Shown in pieces: positions 52,410 through 61,339 of a DNA stretch of 64,000 nucleotides; the first letter of the stretch is position 1; each line of letters starts with the position of its first letter. The stretch comes from Streptomyces sp. NBC_00443 (lineage in GTDB: Bacteria; Actinomycetota; Actinomycetes; Streptomycetales; Streptomycetaceae). A model generated the notes under the pieces. That model worked only from the letters and a program-made list of their open reading frames with translations. It ran no database searches and was not told the origin of the DNA. The stretch lies in assembly GCF_036014175.1 (NCBI RefSeq), contig NZ_CP107917.1, positions 3,968,001-4,032,000 on the forward strand, read 5' to 3'. The position numbers and the translations under genes were made by a program.

Positions 52410-54266
52410 ATGTCTGTCAGGACAGATGTGGAAATGTCGGGCGCGGTTCCTCAACGATCGAGCCGAGTGGGGCAACTGCCCAGCCGGGTACGGCATCTGC
52501 TCCGCGGCCCGCGCCCCGAGGCAGTTCCGCTGCTCGTCGGCAGAGCCTGCGCCCTGGTGGGCCTGCTGGACGTCGCCGCGGGTGTCTTCCCGCGCTTCCG
52601 GCACAGCCGTATGCACGCCATCGCCGAGGTGCTGCCGGGCTCGACGGGCCCCTTCGCGGCCGCGCTCTCGCTGAGCGCCGGCGTCCTGCTGCTCCTGCTG
52701 GCGCACGGCCTCAAGCGCGGCAAGCGGCGGGCCTGGCGGGCCGCCGTCGTGCTGCTGCCGGCCGGAGCGGTCGCGCAGTTCACGTACCGCCACTCCGTGG
52801 TGGGCGTCCTCATCTCACTGGTACTGCTCGCCATCCTGCTGCGCCACCGCGACCAGTTCACCGCCCTGCCCGACCCGCGCAGCCGCTGGCGGGCACTGGC
52901 CAACTTCGTCCTCACGGGCGCCGGTTCCCTCGCCCTCGGTCTGATCATCGTCAGCGCCCACCCGAACACCCTGGTCGGCGACCCGAGCCTGGTCGACCGC
53001 ATCACCCACGCCCTGTACGGCCTGTTCGGCTTCGAGGGCCCCGTCGACTACCACGGCAACACCTCGTGGACGGTCGCCTTCTCGCTCGGCGCCCTCGGCT
53101 GGATCACGGCGGTCACAACGATCTACCTCGCCTTCCGCCCCGAACACCCCGCCGCCCGCCTCACCGAGGACGACGAGGCCCGCCTGCGCGCGCTGCTCGC
53201 CAAGCACGGCGGCCGCGACTCCCTCGGCCACTTCGCGCTGCGCCGCGACAAGGCCGTCGTCTTCTCGCCCAGCGGCAAGGCCGCGGTGACGTACCGCGTC
53301 GTCTCCGGCGTGATGCTCGCCAGCGGTGACCCGATCGGCGACGTCGAGGCCTGGCCCGGCGCCATCGAACGCTTCATGGACGAGGCCAAGGCCCACTCCT
53401 GGACCCCCGCCGTCATGGGCTGCTCCGAGACCGGCGCCGAGGTGTGGACCCGCGAGACCGGGCTCGACGCCCTCGAACTGGGCGACGAGGCGGTGGTGGA
53501 CGTCCCGGATTTCTCGCTCGCCGGCCGCGCGATGCGCAACGTACGACAGATGGTCAAGCGCATCGAGCGCGCCGGTTACGAGACCCGGGTACGTCGTGTC
53601 CGTGACCTCGGCGAGACCGAGCTGGACCGCATCCGCCGCGCCGCCGACGACTGGCGCGGCACCGACACCGAGCGCGGCTTCTCCATGGCGCTGGGCCGCG
53701 TCGGCGACCCCGCCGACGGCGACTGTCTCGTCGCCACCGCCCACAAGGCCGACGAGGAACCGGGAGAGTACGGCGACCTCAAGGCGATCCTCCACTTCGT
53801 GCCGTGGGGCACGGACGGGGTCTCGCTGGACCTGATGCGCCGCGACCGCTCCGCGGACCCCGGCATGAACGAACTGCTGATCGTGGCCGCCCTCCAGGCC
53901 GCCCCGAAATTCGGCATCGCGCGCGTGTCCCTCAACTTCGCGATGTTCCGCTCGGCACTGGCGCGCGGCGAGAAGATCGGCGCGGGCCCGGTGCTGCGCG
54001 CCTGGCGGGGCCTGCTGGTCTTCCTGTCCCGCTGGTTCCAGATCGAGTCCCTGTACAAGTTCAACGCCAAGTTCCGGCCACGCTGGGAGCCCCGTTTCGT
54101 GGTCTACCGCGCCTCGGCCGACCTGCCCCGCCTCGGCTTCGCCGCCATGCAGGCCGAGGGCTTCGTCAACCTGGCCCTGCCGCTGCCGCGCTTCCTGCGC
54201 CGCCGTACGCACGCACCGCGCCCCTGCCCGCACCGGGTGGCGGAACAGGACGTCCAGGCGGCGTGA
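52410..54266 (+). CDS. MprF-like phosphatidylglycerol lysyltransferase domain protein
   Basis: 618 aa. The N-terminal half has six to seven membrane helices (for example PLLVGRACALVGLLDVAAGV, FAAALSLSAGVLLLLLAHGL, TVAFSLGALGWITAVTTIYL). The C-terminal cytoplasmic DUF2156 GNAT-like domain begins near 250: HFALRRDKAVVFSPSGKAAVTYRVVSGVMLASGDPIGD, GMNELLIVAALQAAPKFGIARVSLNFAMFRSA, ESLYKFNAKFRPRWEPRFVVY. Such proteins transfer lysine from Lys-tRNA to phosphatidylglycerol and protect against cationic peptides. The aa specificity is not certain. ATG 52410 was chosen. Probably under SigE control. Confidence 0.9.
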   Translation: MSVRTDVEMSGAVPQRSSRVGQLPSRVRHLLRGPRPEAVPLLVGRACALVGLLDVAAGVFPRFRHSRMHAIAEVLPGSTGPFAAALSLSAGVLLLLLAHGLKRGKRRAWRAAVVLLPAGAVAQFTYRHSVVGVLISLVLLAILLRHRDQFTALPDPRSRWRALANFVLTGAGSLALGLIIVSAHPNTLVGDPSLVDRITHALYGLFGFEGPVDYHGNTSWTVAFSLGALGWITAVTTIYLAFRPEHPAARLTEDDEARLRALLAKHGGRDSLGHFALRRDKAVVFSPSGKAAVTYRVVSGVMLASGDPIGDVEAWPGAIERFMDEAKAHSWTPAVMGCSETGAEVWTRETGLDALELGDEAVVDVPDFSLAGRAMRNVRQMVKRIERAGYETRVRRVRDLGETELDRIRRAADDWRGTDTERGFSMALGRVGDPADGDCLVATAHKADEEPGEYGDLKAILHFVPWGTDGVSLDLMRRDRSADPGMNELLIVAALQAAPKFGIARVSLNFAMFRSALARGEKIGAGPVLRAWRGLLVFLSRWFQIESLYKFNAKFRPRWEPRFVVYRASADLPRLGFAAMQAEGFVNLALPLPRFLRRRTHAPRPCPHRVAEQDVQAA

Positions 54267-54367
54267 CCGCGCCCCCCGGACCGGCCCGAGCGGAAGCCCC
54301 CTGCCCCCGAGGGCTCCCGCTCGGGCTACGGCACGTCCCGGCACCCCCTTGGGCCTAGGCTGAACGT

Positions 54368-55273
54368 ATGAGCAAGCAGAGCGGACGCGGGCGCGTCACG
54401 GGCCTTCCGCAGTGGGACCGGTGCGCGGTCATGGGAGTCGTCAACGTGACCCCCGACTCCTTCTCCGACGGGGGCCGCTGGTTCGACACGACGGCCGCCG
54501 TCAAGCACGGCCTCGCCCTGGTCGAGGAGGGTGCCGACCTGGTCGACGTCGGCGGTGAGTCCACCCGCCCCGGCGCCAGCCGGGTCGACGAGGCCGAGGA
54601 ACTGCGCCGCGTCATCCCCGTCGTCCGCGGCCTCGTCTCCGAAGGCGTCACGATCTCCGTCGACACCATGCGCGCCTCGGTCGCCGAGCAGGCCCTCGCC
54701 GCCGGCGCCGCCCTCGTCAACGACGTCAGCGGTGGCCTCGCCGACCCCGCGATGATCCCGGTCGTCGCGGACGCCGGCGCCCCCTTCGTCGTCATGCACT
54801 GGCGCGGCTTCCTGGAGGGCGGGAACGTCAAGGGCGTCTACGACGACGTCGTCGCCGAGGTCGTCGACGAGCTGCACGCGCGTGTGGAGGCCGTTCTGGC
54901 CGGCGGCATCACCCCCGACCGCGTCGTCGTCGACCCCGGCCTGGGCTTCTCCAAGGACGCCGAGCACGACCTCGTGCTCCTCGCCCACCTCGACCGCATC
55001 CTCGCCCTCGGCCACCCGCTCCTCGTCGCCGCGTCCCGCAAGCGGTTCCTCGGCCGTGTCCTCGCCGGGCCGGAGGGCGCGCCGCCGCCCGCGCGCGAGC
55101 GCGACGCCGCCACGGCCGCCGTCTCGGCGCTCGCGGCGCACGCCGGCGCCTGGGCGGTGCGGGTGCACGAGGTACACGCCACAGCGGACGCGGTGCGCGT
55201 GGCACGCGCCGTCGAAGGGGCGCGCTTGGCCGAGACCGCGCCCGGCGCGCAGTCCGCTGAGGGAGCCCGGTGA
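54368..55273 (+). CDS. folP: Dihydropteroate synthase
   Basis: FolP condenses p-aminobenzoate with 6-hydroxymethyl-dihydropterin diphosphate. 301 aa TIM barrel with VMGVVNVTPDSFSDGG (loop 1), GGESTRPGA (loop 2), VDTMRASVAEQAL, LVNDVSGGLADPAM, FVVMHWRG, DPGLGFSKDAEHDL and LLVAASRKRFLG (sulfonamide/pABA region). All active-site loops are intact. Starts the folate run folP-SnoaL-folB-folK. Stop overlaps the next gene by 4 nt. Confidence 0.97.
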   Translation: MSKQSGRGRVTGLPQWDRCAVMGVVNVTPDSFSDGGRWFDTTAAVKHGLALVEEGADLVDVGGESTRPGASRVDEAEELRRVIPVVRGLVSEGVTISVDTMRASVAEQALAAGAALVNDVSGGLADPAMIPVVADAGAPFVVMHWRGFLEGGNVKGVYDDVVAEVVDELHARVEAVLAGGITPDRVVVDPGLGFSKDAEHDLVLLAHLDRILALGHPLLVAASRKRFLGRVLAGPEGAPPPARERDAATAAVSALAAHAGAWAVRVHEVHATADAVRVARAVEGARLAETAPGAQSAEGAR

Positions 55274-55773
55274 GCGCCCCGCACACCGACGTCGAGCAGG
55301 TGGAGGCCGCCAACACCGCCTTCTACGAGGCGATGGAGCGCGGCGACTTCGAGGAACTGTCCTCGTTCTGGCTCACCCCGTCCGACCTCGGCGTCGACGA
55401 GACCTACCACGACCCGGCGGACGTCGGCGTGGTCTCCTGCGTGCACCCCGGCTGGCCGGTTCTCACCGGTCGCGGCGAGGTCTTGCGGTCGTACGCGCTG
55501 ATCATGGCGAACACCGACTACATCCAGTTCTTCCTCACCGACGTGCACGTCTCCGTGACCGGCGACACCGCCGTGGTGACCTGCACCGAGAACATCCTCA
55601 GCGGCGGGCCCGCCCCCGAGGGCGACGAGGAGCTCGGCCCGCTCGTGGGCCAGCTCGTGGTCGCCACGAACGTGTTCCGGCGCACGCCGGCGGGATGGAA
55701 GATGTGGACGCACCACGCTTCGCCGGTTCTGGCCGAAAACGACGAGGACGAGAGCGACGACACCCCCTCCTGA
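55270..55773 (+). CDS. Nuclear transport factor 2 (SnoaL-like) family protein
   Basis: 167 aa from GTG 55270, coupled to folP by a GTGA overlap. The NTF2-like cone fold is seen in EAANTAFYEAMERGDFEELSSFW, HPGWPVLTGRGEVLRSYALIMANTDYIQFFLTDVHVSVTGDTAVVTCTENILSG and VATNVFRRTPAGWKMWTHHASPV. It lies between folP and folB in Streptomyces. A small-ligand or enzymatic role in folate metabolism is conceivable but unproven; the fold itself is shared by many unrelated enzymes. Confidence 0.85.
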   Translation: MSAPHTDVEQVEAANTAFYEAMERGDFEELSSFWLTPSDLGVDETYHDPADVGVVSCVHPGWPVLTGRGEVLRSYALIMANTDYIQFFLTDVHVSVTGDTAVVTCTENILSGGPAPEGDEELGPLVGQLVVATNVFRRTPAGWKMWTHHASPVLAENDEDESDDTPS

Positions 55774-56173
55774 GTGGGTAGGCGACCTACAGGCCGACCG
55801 CACGACACACCACAGAGCCGCACCACAGGACCACACCCACAGGGCCGCACCACAGGACGGCAGGACCACGCACAGGGACAATCACGGACAAACACTGGGA
55901 TGACTCGCGCGAGCCACCCGCAAGAAGGCCCGCCGGCCCCCGCCGGGACCAAGAAGTGGTTGGAATCACGCGTCCTCGGGTAGGGGCGGCTACCAGCCCG
56001 TGAGCCGCCGGGTTCCCCAGGGGAAACACCCAGTGAATCCTCCTGGCCCCGGACCGGACCCACGCCCCGTGGCCCGGCCCTGTCAGTGCCCGCAGGTAGA
56101 TTCGGTCGAGGCCGGTGTGCCGCCCGCACACGGCACCGACCGGCCGTCACCGACGATTGCAGGAGTGATTCGC
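55774..56173 (+). other. Intergenic region before folB
   Basis: 400 nt with no convincing gene. It contains a 14-nt unit (GCCGCACCACAGGA) twice, at 55817-55830 and 55844-55857. The folB promoter is expected toward the 3' side; AGGAG at about 56161-56165 is the ribosome site of folB. Confidence 0.45.
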
Positions 56174-56533
56174 GTGGATCGTGTCGCGCTGCGCGGCCTG
56201 AAGGCCCGCGGGTACCACGGTGTGTTCCCCGAGGAACGCAGGGAGGGCCAGACCTTCGTCGTGGACCTCGTCCTCGGGCTGGACACCCGCCCGGCCGCCG
56301 CCGACGACGACCTGGCGAAGACCGTGCACTACGGCATCGTGGCGGAGGAGACCGTGGCCGTCGTCGAGGGCGACCCGGTCAACCTCATCGAGACGCTCGC
56401 CGAGCGCATCGCCCAGGCCTGTCTGAAGCACGAAGGGGTCCAGGAGGTCGAGGTCACCGTCCACAAACCGGACGCGCCGATCACGGTCCCCTTCGACGAC
56501 GTGACCGTCACCATCACCCGGAGCCGAGTATGA
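56174..56533 (+). CDS. folB: Dihydroneopterin aldolase
   Basis: FolB cleaves dihydroneopterin to 6-hydroxymethyl-dihydropterin. 119 aa, full-length: VALRGLKARGYHGVFPEERREGQTFVVDLVLGLD, HYGIVAEETVAVVEGDPVNLIETLAERIA (Glu and Lys/Tyr active-site surroundings) and VEVTVHKPDAPITVPFDDVTVTITR. GTG 56174 was chosen because AGGAG lies 9-13 nt upstream. Its ATGA overlap couples it to folK. Confidence 0.96.
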   Translation: MDRVALRGLKARGYHGVFPEERREGQTFVVDLVLGLDTRPAAADDDLAKTVHYGIVAEETVAVVEGDPVNLIETLAERIAQACLKHEGVQEVEVTVHKPDAPITVPFDDVTVTITRSRV

Positions 56534-57141
56534 CTGCACCGTTCATCAAGGGCCCCAACGACCCGACCGTACAGCCGGTACCCGCCTCCGTCGTCGACCA
56601 GGTCGACGCCGCCGACACCACCCTCAGCAACCCGAAACGGGCCGTGATCTCCCTCGGCTCCAACCTGGGCAACCGCCTGGAGACCATCCAGGGCGCCATC
56701 GACGCCCTGGAGGACACCCCCGGCGTGCGCATCAAGGGGGTCTCCCCCGTCTACGAGACGGAGCCGTGGGGCGTCGAGCCGGGCACCCAGCCCTCGTACT
56801 TCAACGCGATCGTGGTCCTCAAGACCACCCTCCCCCCGTCCTCCCTGCTGGAGAGGGCGCACGCGGTCGAAGAGGCCTTCCACCGCGTCCGGGACGAGCA
56901 CTGGGGCGCGCGCACCCTCGACGTCGACATCGTCTCGTACGCCGACCTGGTCTCCGACGACCCGGACCTCACGCTTCCCCACCCGCGCGCCCACGAACGC
57001 GCCTTCGTCCTCGCCCCCTGGCACGACCTGGAGCCCGAGGCCCAGTTGCCCGGCCGCGGCCCCGTCGTCGACCTCCTCGGCACCGTCACCCGGGACGGCG
57101 TCGCACCGCGCGCGGACCTGGAACTCCAGCTGCCCGAATAG
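56530..57141 (+). CDS. folK: 2-amino-4-hydroxy-6-hydroxymethyldihydropteridine pyrophosphokinase
   Basis: FolK transfers pyrophosphate from ATP to 6-hydroxymethyl-dihydropterin. 203 aa: an about 37-residue N-terminal extension (MTAPFIKGPNDPTVQPVPAS), then ISLGSNLGNRLETIQGAIDAL, SPVYETEPWGVEPGTQPSYFNAIV, ERAHAVEEAFHRVRDEHWGARTLDVDIV (metal-binding Asp pair) and LPHPRAHERAFVLAPWHDLEP. ATG 56530 is coupled to the folB stop. The enzyme is complete. Confidence 0.96.
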   Translation: MTAPFIKGPNDPTVQPVPASVVDQVDAADTTLSNPKRAVISLGSNLGNRLETIQGAIDALEDTPGVRIKGVSPVYETEPWGVEPGTQPSYFNAIVVLKTTLPPSSLLERAHAVEEAFHRVRDEHWGARTLDVDIVSYADLVSDDPDLTLPHPRAHERAFVLAPWHDLEPEAQLPGRGPVVDLLGTVTRDGVAPRADLELQLPE

Positions 57142-57198
57142 TCGTTAAGGTCAAGACGACCACATTCCGTGGGGACCCGGGGGAGCTGAAGGGGCACC

Positions 57199-57687
57199 GT
57201 GAGAGAGCTGCGCATCAGGTTGCTGGCAGGCGTGTTCATCGTGGCCGGAGTCCTGTCCTGGGCGGGCGCCCGACTGTGGAACGCCGTCGGGACCCTGCCC
57301 AGCGTCCCGCTGGCCGCACCCATCGTCCTGGCGGTCATCGCCGTGATCCTGCTCGCCACGGCACTCTCGATCCGCGCCCGCCTCAAAGCCCAGCGCGAAC
57401 GCCACCCGGAAGCCAAGGGCGTCGACCCCCTGATGGCCGCCCGCGCGGTTGTCTTCGGCCAGTCCAGCGCCCTGGTAGCCGCCCTCGTCGCCGGAATGTA
57501 CGGCGGCGCGGGCGTCTTCCTCCTGGAGTCACTCGACATCCCCGCCCGCCGGGACCAGGCCATCTACGCCGGCTTCTCCGTCGTGGCAGGCATCGGCGTG
57601 ATAGCGGCAGCCATCTTCCTGGAGCGCGTCTGCAAACTCCCGGAGGACGACGAGCACAATGGCGCGGGGGCGGCGCCGACGGTCTAG
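57199..57687 (+). CDS. DUF3180 family membrane protein
   Basis: 162 aa with four membrane helices in two pairs (LRIRLLAGVFIVAGVLSWAGARLW; LAAPIVLAVIAVILLATALSI; GQSSALVAALVAGMYGGAGVFLL; AIYAGFSVVAGIGVIAAAIFLERVCKLPEDDE). It matches the DUF3180 family, found after folK in actinobacteria. GTG 57199 is preceded by GGGGGAGCTGAAGGGGCACC. Function unknown; the position suggests membership of the folate operon only. Confidence 0.88.
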   Translation: MRELRIRLLAGVFIVAGVLSWAGARLWNAVGTLPSVPLAAPIVLAVIAVILLATALSIRARLKAQRERHPEAKGVDPLMAARAVVFGQSSALVAALVAGMYGGAGVFLLESLDIPARRDQAIYAGFSVVAGIGVIAAAIFLERVCKLPEDDEHNGAGAAPTV

Positions 57688-57709
57688 AGCGGGGTCAGCA
57701 CACCGCGTC

Positions 57710-58315
57710 TCAGCGGGCCATGATGAGGCTCATCGCCTCGTTGCGCGTCGCCGCGTCCCGCAGCTGACCGCGCACCGCCGACGTTATGGTCTTCGCGCCC
57801 GGCTTGCGGATGCCCCGCATCGACATGCACATGTGCTCGCACTCCACAACGACGATCACACCGCGCGGCTCCAGGATCTCCATCAGGGAGTCCGCGATCT
57901 GCGTGGTGAGCCTTTCCTGCACCTGAGGCCGCCGGGCGTAGACGTCCACCAGCCGAGCCAGCTTGGACAGGCCCGTGATCTTGCCGGACGTGGCCGGAAT
58001 GTAGCCGACGTGAGCAACACCGCGGAACGGCACCAGATGATGTTCACAGGTGCTATACACCTCAATGTCCTTCACGAGCACCATCTCGTCGTGCCCGATG
58101 TCGAACGTCGTCGTCAGCACGTCCTCGGGCTTCTGCCACAGCCCCGCGAAGATCTCCTTGTACGCCCGCGCCACTCGCCCCGGCGTCTCCCGAAGCCCCT
58201 CTCGGTCCGGGTCCTCTCCGACCGCGATCAGCAGCTCTCGCACGGCGTTCTCGGCGCGCTTCTCGTCGAACTCTCCGATGCGGCCCTCGCCGTCCAGCGT
58301 CACGGGGTCGGTCAT
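57710..58315 (-). CDS. folE: GTP cyclohydrolase I
   Basis: FolE opens the folate pathway by converting GTP to dihydroneopterin triphosphate. 201 aa: AVRELLIAVGEDPDREGLRETPGRVARAYKEIFAGL, then the zinc-site residues in YSTCEHHLVPFRGVAHVGYIPA (Cys and His), LVDVYARRPQVQERLTTQIADSLMEIL and VVVECEHMCMSMRGIRKPG (second Cys). Catalytic and zinc residues are all present. It converges with the folate run on the plus strand and lies downstream of ftsH. Confidence 0.97.
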   Translation of the reverse strand: MTDPVTLDGEGRIGEFDEKRAENAVRELLIAVGEDPDREGLRETPGRVARAYKEIFAGLWQKPEDVLTTTFDIGHDEMVLVKDIEVYSTCEHHLVPFRGVAHVGYIPATSGKITGLSKLARLVDVYARRPQVQERLTTQIADSLMEILEPRGVIVVVECEHMCMSMRGIRKPGAKTITSAVRGQLRDAATRNEAMSLIMAR

Positions 58316-58376
58316 GTGGTGCCTCGATCCTTTGCGGGTGGCGCGTATGGGTCACGCGTCTGAACTGCCGGCATAC

Positions 58377-58420
58377 GAAAATGCCACGCCCCCCAGGCTA
58401 GAACCTGGGGGGCGTGGCAT
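58377..58420 (-). terminator. Rho-independent terminator of ftsH
   Basis: Perfect 17-bp stem (58381-58397 and 58404-58420; ATGCCACGCCCCCCAGG at the left) with a 6-nt loop CTAGAA, followed on the minus strand by TTTTCG. It stands 40 nt after the ftsH stop and before folE, so folE needs its own promoter. Confidence 0.9.
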
Positions 58421-58459
58421 TCATTCCGGGCCTGGTGGGGTCACCAGGGCCTGGCGGCG

Positions 58460-60499
58460 TCAGCTCTCCGGACGCTCCTCGGGGGCCGGTTCGGCCACCG
58501 GGGCGGGCTCCGTCACCGTCGACTTGGCGGTGGTGATCGCCGGCGTCGCGCCGTTGGCGCCGTTCGTCAGTGCGAGCTCCTTCGGGGAGAGCACCGGCGG
58601 ACGGGTGGACGGCGTACGGCGGGAGGACCCGGTCCAGGCGGGCCGGGGCGGTCGCTTGACGATGGGGGCGAAGATCTCGGCGATCTCCTCCTTGCCCAGC
58701 GTCTCCCTCTCCAGCAGCTGAAGCACCAGGTTGTCGAGGACGTCGCGGTTCTCGACCAGGATTTCCCAGGCCTCGTTGTGCGCGTTCTCGATGAGCTTCT
58801 TGACTTCCTCGTCCACCAGCGCGGCGACCTCTTCCGAGTAGTCGCGCTGGTGACCCATCTCACGTCCGAGGAACGGCTCGGTGTTGTCGCCGCCGAACTT
58901 GATGGCACCGAGGCGCTCGGTCATGCCGTACTGCGTGACCATCGCGCGGGCCGTGGTGGTGGCCTTCTCGATGTCGTTCGCCGCGCCCGTGGTCGGGTCG
59001 TGGAAGACGAGCTCCTCGGCCGCACGGCCGCCCAGCATGTAGGCCAGCTGGTCCAGCATCTCGTTGCGGGTCGTGGAGTACTTGTCCTCCTCCGGCAGGA
59101 CCATCGTGTAGCCGAGAGCACGGCCTCTGGAGAGGATCGTGATCTTGTGGACCGGATCGGAGTTCGGGGAAGCCGCCGCGACCAGGGCGTGTCCGCCCTC
59201 GTGGTACGCGGTGATCTTCTTTTCCTTGTCCGACATGATCCGGGTCCGCTTCTGCGGGCCCGCCACGACGCGGTCGATGGCCTCGTCGAGCATCTGGTTG
59301 TCGATCAGCTTCCTGTCGCTGCGGGCCGTCAGGAGCGCCGCCTCGTTGAGGACGTTGCTCAGGTCCGCACCGGTGAAGCCCGGTGTACGGCGGGAGACCG
59401 CCGACAGGTCGACGTCCGGGGCGACCGGCTTGCCCTTCTGGTGAACCTTGAGGATCTCCAGACGGCCCAGCATGTCCGGGCGGTCGACCGCGATCTGGCG
59501 GTCGAAGCGGCCGGGCCGCAGGAGGGCCGGGTCGAGGATGTCGGGCCGGTTCGTCGCGGCGATGAGGATCACGCCGCCCTTGACGTCGAAGCCGTCCATC
59601 TCGACGAGCAGCTGGTTCAGGGTCTGCTCGCGCTCGTCGTGACCGCCGCCGAGGCCGGCACCGCGGTGACGGCCGACCGCGTCGATCTCGTCGACGAAGA
59701 CGATCGCCGGGGCGTTCGCCTTGGCCTGCTCGAACAGGTCACGGACTCGGGAGGCACCGACACCGACGAACATCTCGACGAAGTCGGAACCGGAGATCGA
59801 GTAGAAGGGCACACCCGCCTCGCCCGCGACGGCGCGCGCGAGCAGGGTCTTACCGGTGCCGGGCGGGCCGTACAGCAGTACGCCCTTGGGGATCTTCGCC
59901 CCGACGGCCTGGAACTTCGCCGGTTCCTGGAGGAACTCCTTGATCTCCTGGAGCTCCTCGACGGCCTCGTCCGAGCCGGCGACGTCCGAGAACGTCGTCT
60001 TCGGGGTGTCCTTGGTGATGAGCTTCGCCTTGGACTTGCCGAAGTTCATGACCCGGGAGCCGCCGCCCTGCATCTGATTCATCAGGAACAGGAAGACGAC
60101 CACGATCAGGACGAAGGGAAGCAGGGAGAGCAGGATGCCCACGAACGGGTTCTGCTTGGACGGCGAGACCGTGTAGCCGTCCGGGATCTGCTCTTGCTGG
60201 TACTTGTTCTGCAGCGTGTTGGCGATGTCCACGCCTTGGTCGCCGATATAGCTCGCCTGGATCTTTGTGGCGTCCTCGACCTTTTGGCCGTCCTTGAGCT
60301 GGACCTTGATGATCTGCTCGTCGCCGGTGGTCAGCTTGGCCGACTCGACCTTGTTCTCGTTGATCGCCTGGACGACCTGGCCGGTGTCCACCGTCTTGTA
60401 GCCGCCGGACGAGCCGACGACCTGCATCAACACGACCACGGCAAGGACGGCCAGCACGATCCACATGACCGGCCCACGGAAGTATCGCTTCACGTCCAT
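58460..60499 (-). CDS. ftsH: ATP-dependent zinc metalloprotease FtsH
   Basis: 679-aa membrane AAA+ protease. Order: MDVKRYFRGPVMWIV and the first membrane helix, an extracytoplasmic part to about 135, helix 2 (FVGILLSLLPFVLIVVVFLFLMNQ), Walker A GPPGTGKTLLARAVAGEAG, Walker B VFVDEIDAVGR, SRH NRPDILDPALLRPGRFDRQI, the zinc site HEGGH (about residue 425) and a second Asp ligand region. A 60-residue Pro/Ala/Glu-rich tail follows. ATG 60499 gives the usual start; the longer upstream frame has no family match. Likely essential for membrane-protein quality control. Confidence 0.97.
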   Translation of the reverse strand: MDVKRYFRGPVMWIVLAVLAVVVLMQVVGSSGGYKTVDTGQVVQAINENKVESAKLTTGDEQIIKVQLKDGQKVEDATKIQASYIGDQGVDIANTLQNKYQQEQIPDGYTVSPSKQNPFVGILLSLLPFVLIVVVFLFLMNQMQGGGSRVMNFGKSKAKLITKDTPKTTFSDVAGSDEAVEELQEIKEFLQEPAKFQAVGAKIPKGVLLYGPPGTGKTLLARAVAGEAGVPFYSISGSDFVEMFVGVGASRVRDLFEQAKANAPAIVFVDEIDAVGRHRGAGLGGGHDEREQTLNQLLVEMDGFDVKGGVILIAATNRPDILDPALLRPGRFDRQIAVDRPDMLGRLEILKVHQKGKPVAPDVDLSAVSRRTPGFTGADLSNVLNEAALLTARSDRKLIDNQMLDEAIDRVVAGPQKRTRIMSDKEKKITAYHEGGHALVAAASPNSDPVHKITILSRGRALGYTMVLPEEDKYSTTRNEMLDQLAYMLGGRAAEELVFHDPTTGAANDIEKATTTARAMVTQYGMTERLGAIKFGGDNTEPFLGREMGHQRDYSEEVAALVDEEVKKLIENAHNEAWEILVENRDVLDNLVLQLLERETLGKEEIAEIFAPIVKRPPRPAWTGSSRRTPSTRPPVLSPKELALTNGANGATPAITTAKSTVTEPAPVAEPAPEERPES

Positions 60500-60706
60500 C
60501 CATACGGAGCGGTGTCGCCCCGTCCCTCCTGCCATAGTGAGTTTGATAAGACAGTTCTTCTGACGGTACCCCAGCTTCGACGCCCGTAGCCGCACGGGAC
60601 GGCCAGTGAGCCCGTCTGCATGCTCCAACGGCGCGAGGCCCGCCGGGGTTCCCGATCTACGTACGGGTCTTGGGCCCTTCGGGTCCGCGATCGCGGACCG
60701 CCGGAC

Positions 60707-61291
60707 TCAGCCGCCGTAGACGTGGGGCGCGAGCGTACCGACGAACGGGAGGTTGCGGTACTTCTCGGCGTAGTCGAGGCCGTAGCCGACGACGAACTCG
60801 TTGGGGATGTCGAAGCCGACCCACTCCACGTCGATGGCGACCTTCGCGGCGTCCGGCTTGCGCAGCAGCGTGCACACCTTGAGCGACTCGGGCTCGCGCG
60901 AGCCGAGGTTGGACAGCAGCCAGGACAGCGTCAGACCGGAGTCGATGATGTCCTCGACGATGAGGACGTGCTTGCCCTTGATGTCGGTGTCGAGGTCCTT
61001 GAGGATCCGCACCACGCCGGAGGACTGGGTGCCGGCGCCGTACGACGACACGGCCATCCAGTCCATGGTGACGGGGGTGGACAGCGCCCGCGCGAGGTCG
61101 GCCATCACCATCACCGCGCCCTTGAGGACTCCGACGATGAGCAGGTCCTTGCCCGCGTACTCCGCGTCGATCTTCGCGGCCAGCTCGGCCAGCTTCGCGT
61201 CGATCTCTTCCTTGGTGATGAGCACCCGCTGGAGGTCGGCACCCATGTCTTTCGCGTCCACCCGCATCACTTTCGGTCGGTCGTCCCGCAT
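60707..61291 (-). CDS. hpt: Hypoxanthine phosphoribosyltransferase
   Basis: Hpt salvages hypoxanthine (and usually guanine) with PRPP. 194 aa: VLITKEEIDAKLAELAAKIDAEY, LLIVGVLKGAVMVMADLARAL, the flexible loop MAVSSYGAGTQSSGVVRILKDLD, the PRPP-binding motif HVLIVEDIIDSGLTLSWLL and VEWVGFDIPNEFVVGYGLDYAEKYRNLPFVG. ATG 61291 is used; ATG 61267 eight codons later would give the MRVDAKDMG start often annotated. Located between tilS and ftsH, the conserved tilS-hpt-ftsH order. Confidence 0.96.
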   Translation of the reverse strand: MRDDRPKVMRVDAKDMGADLQRVLITKEEIDAKLAELAAKIDAEYAGKDLLIVGVLKGAVMVMADLARALSTPVTMDWMAVSSYGAGTQSSGVVRILKDLDTDIKGKHVLIVEDIIDSGLTLSWLLSNLGSREPESLKVCTLLRKPDAAKVAIDVEWVGFDIPNEFVVGYGLDYAEKYRNLPFVGTLAPHVYGG

Positions 61292-61339
61292 TGATCGGCT
61301 CGGTCGGCCCCTCCGTCGTGTCCGCGGAGGGGTCGGGAA

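Noticed and set aside
58778..60589. 603-aa open frame opposite ftsH
   Set aside because: Antisense shadow of a strongly supported gene; no recognisable domain.
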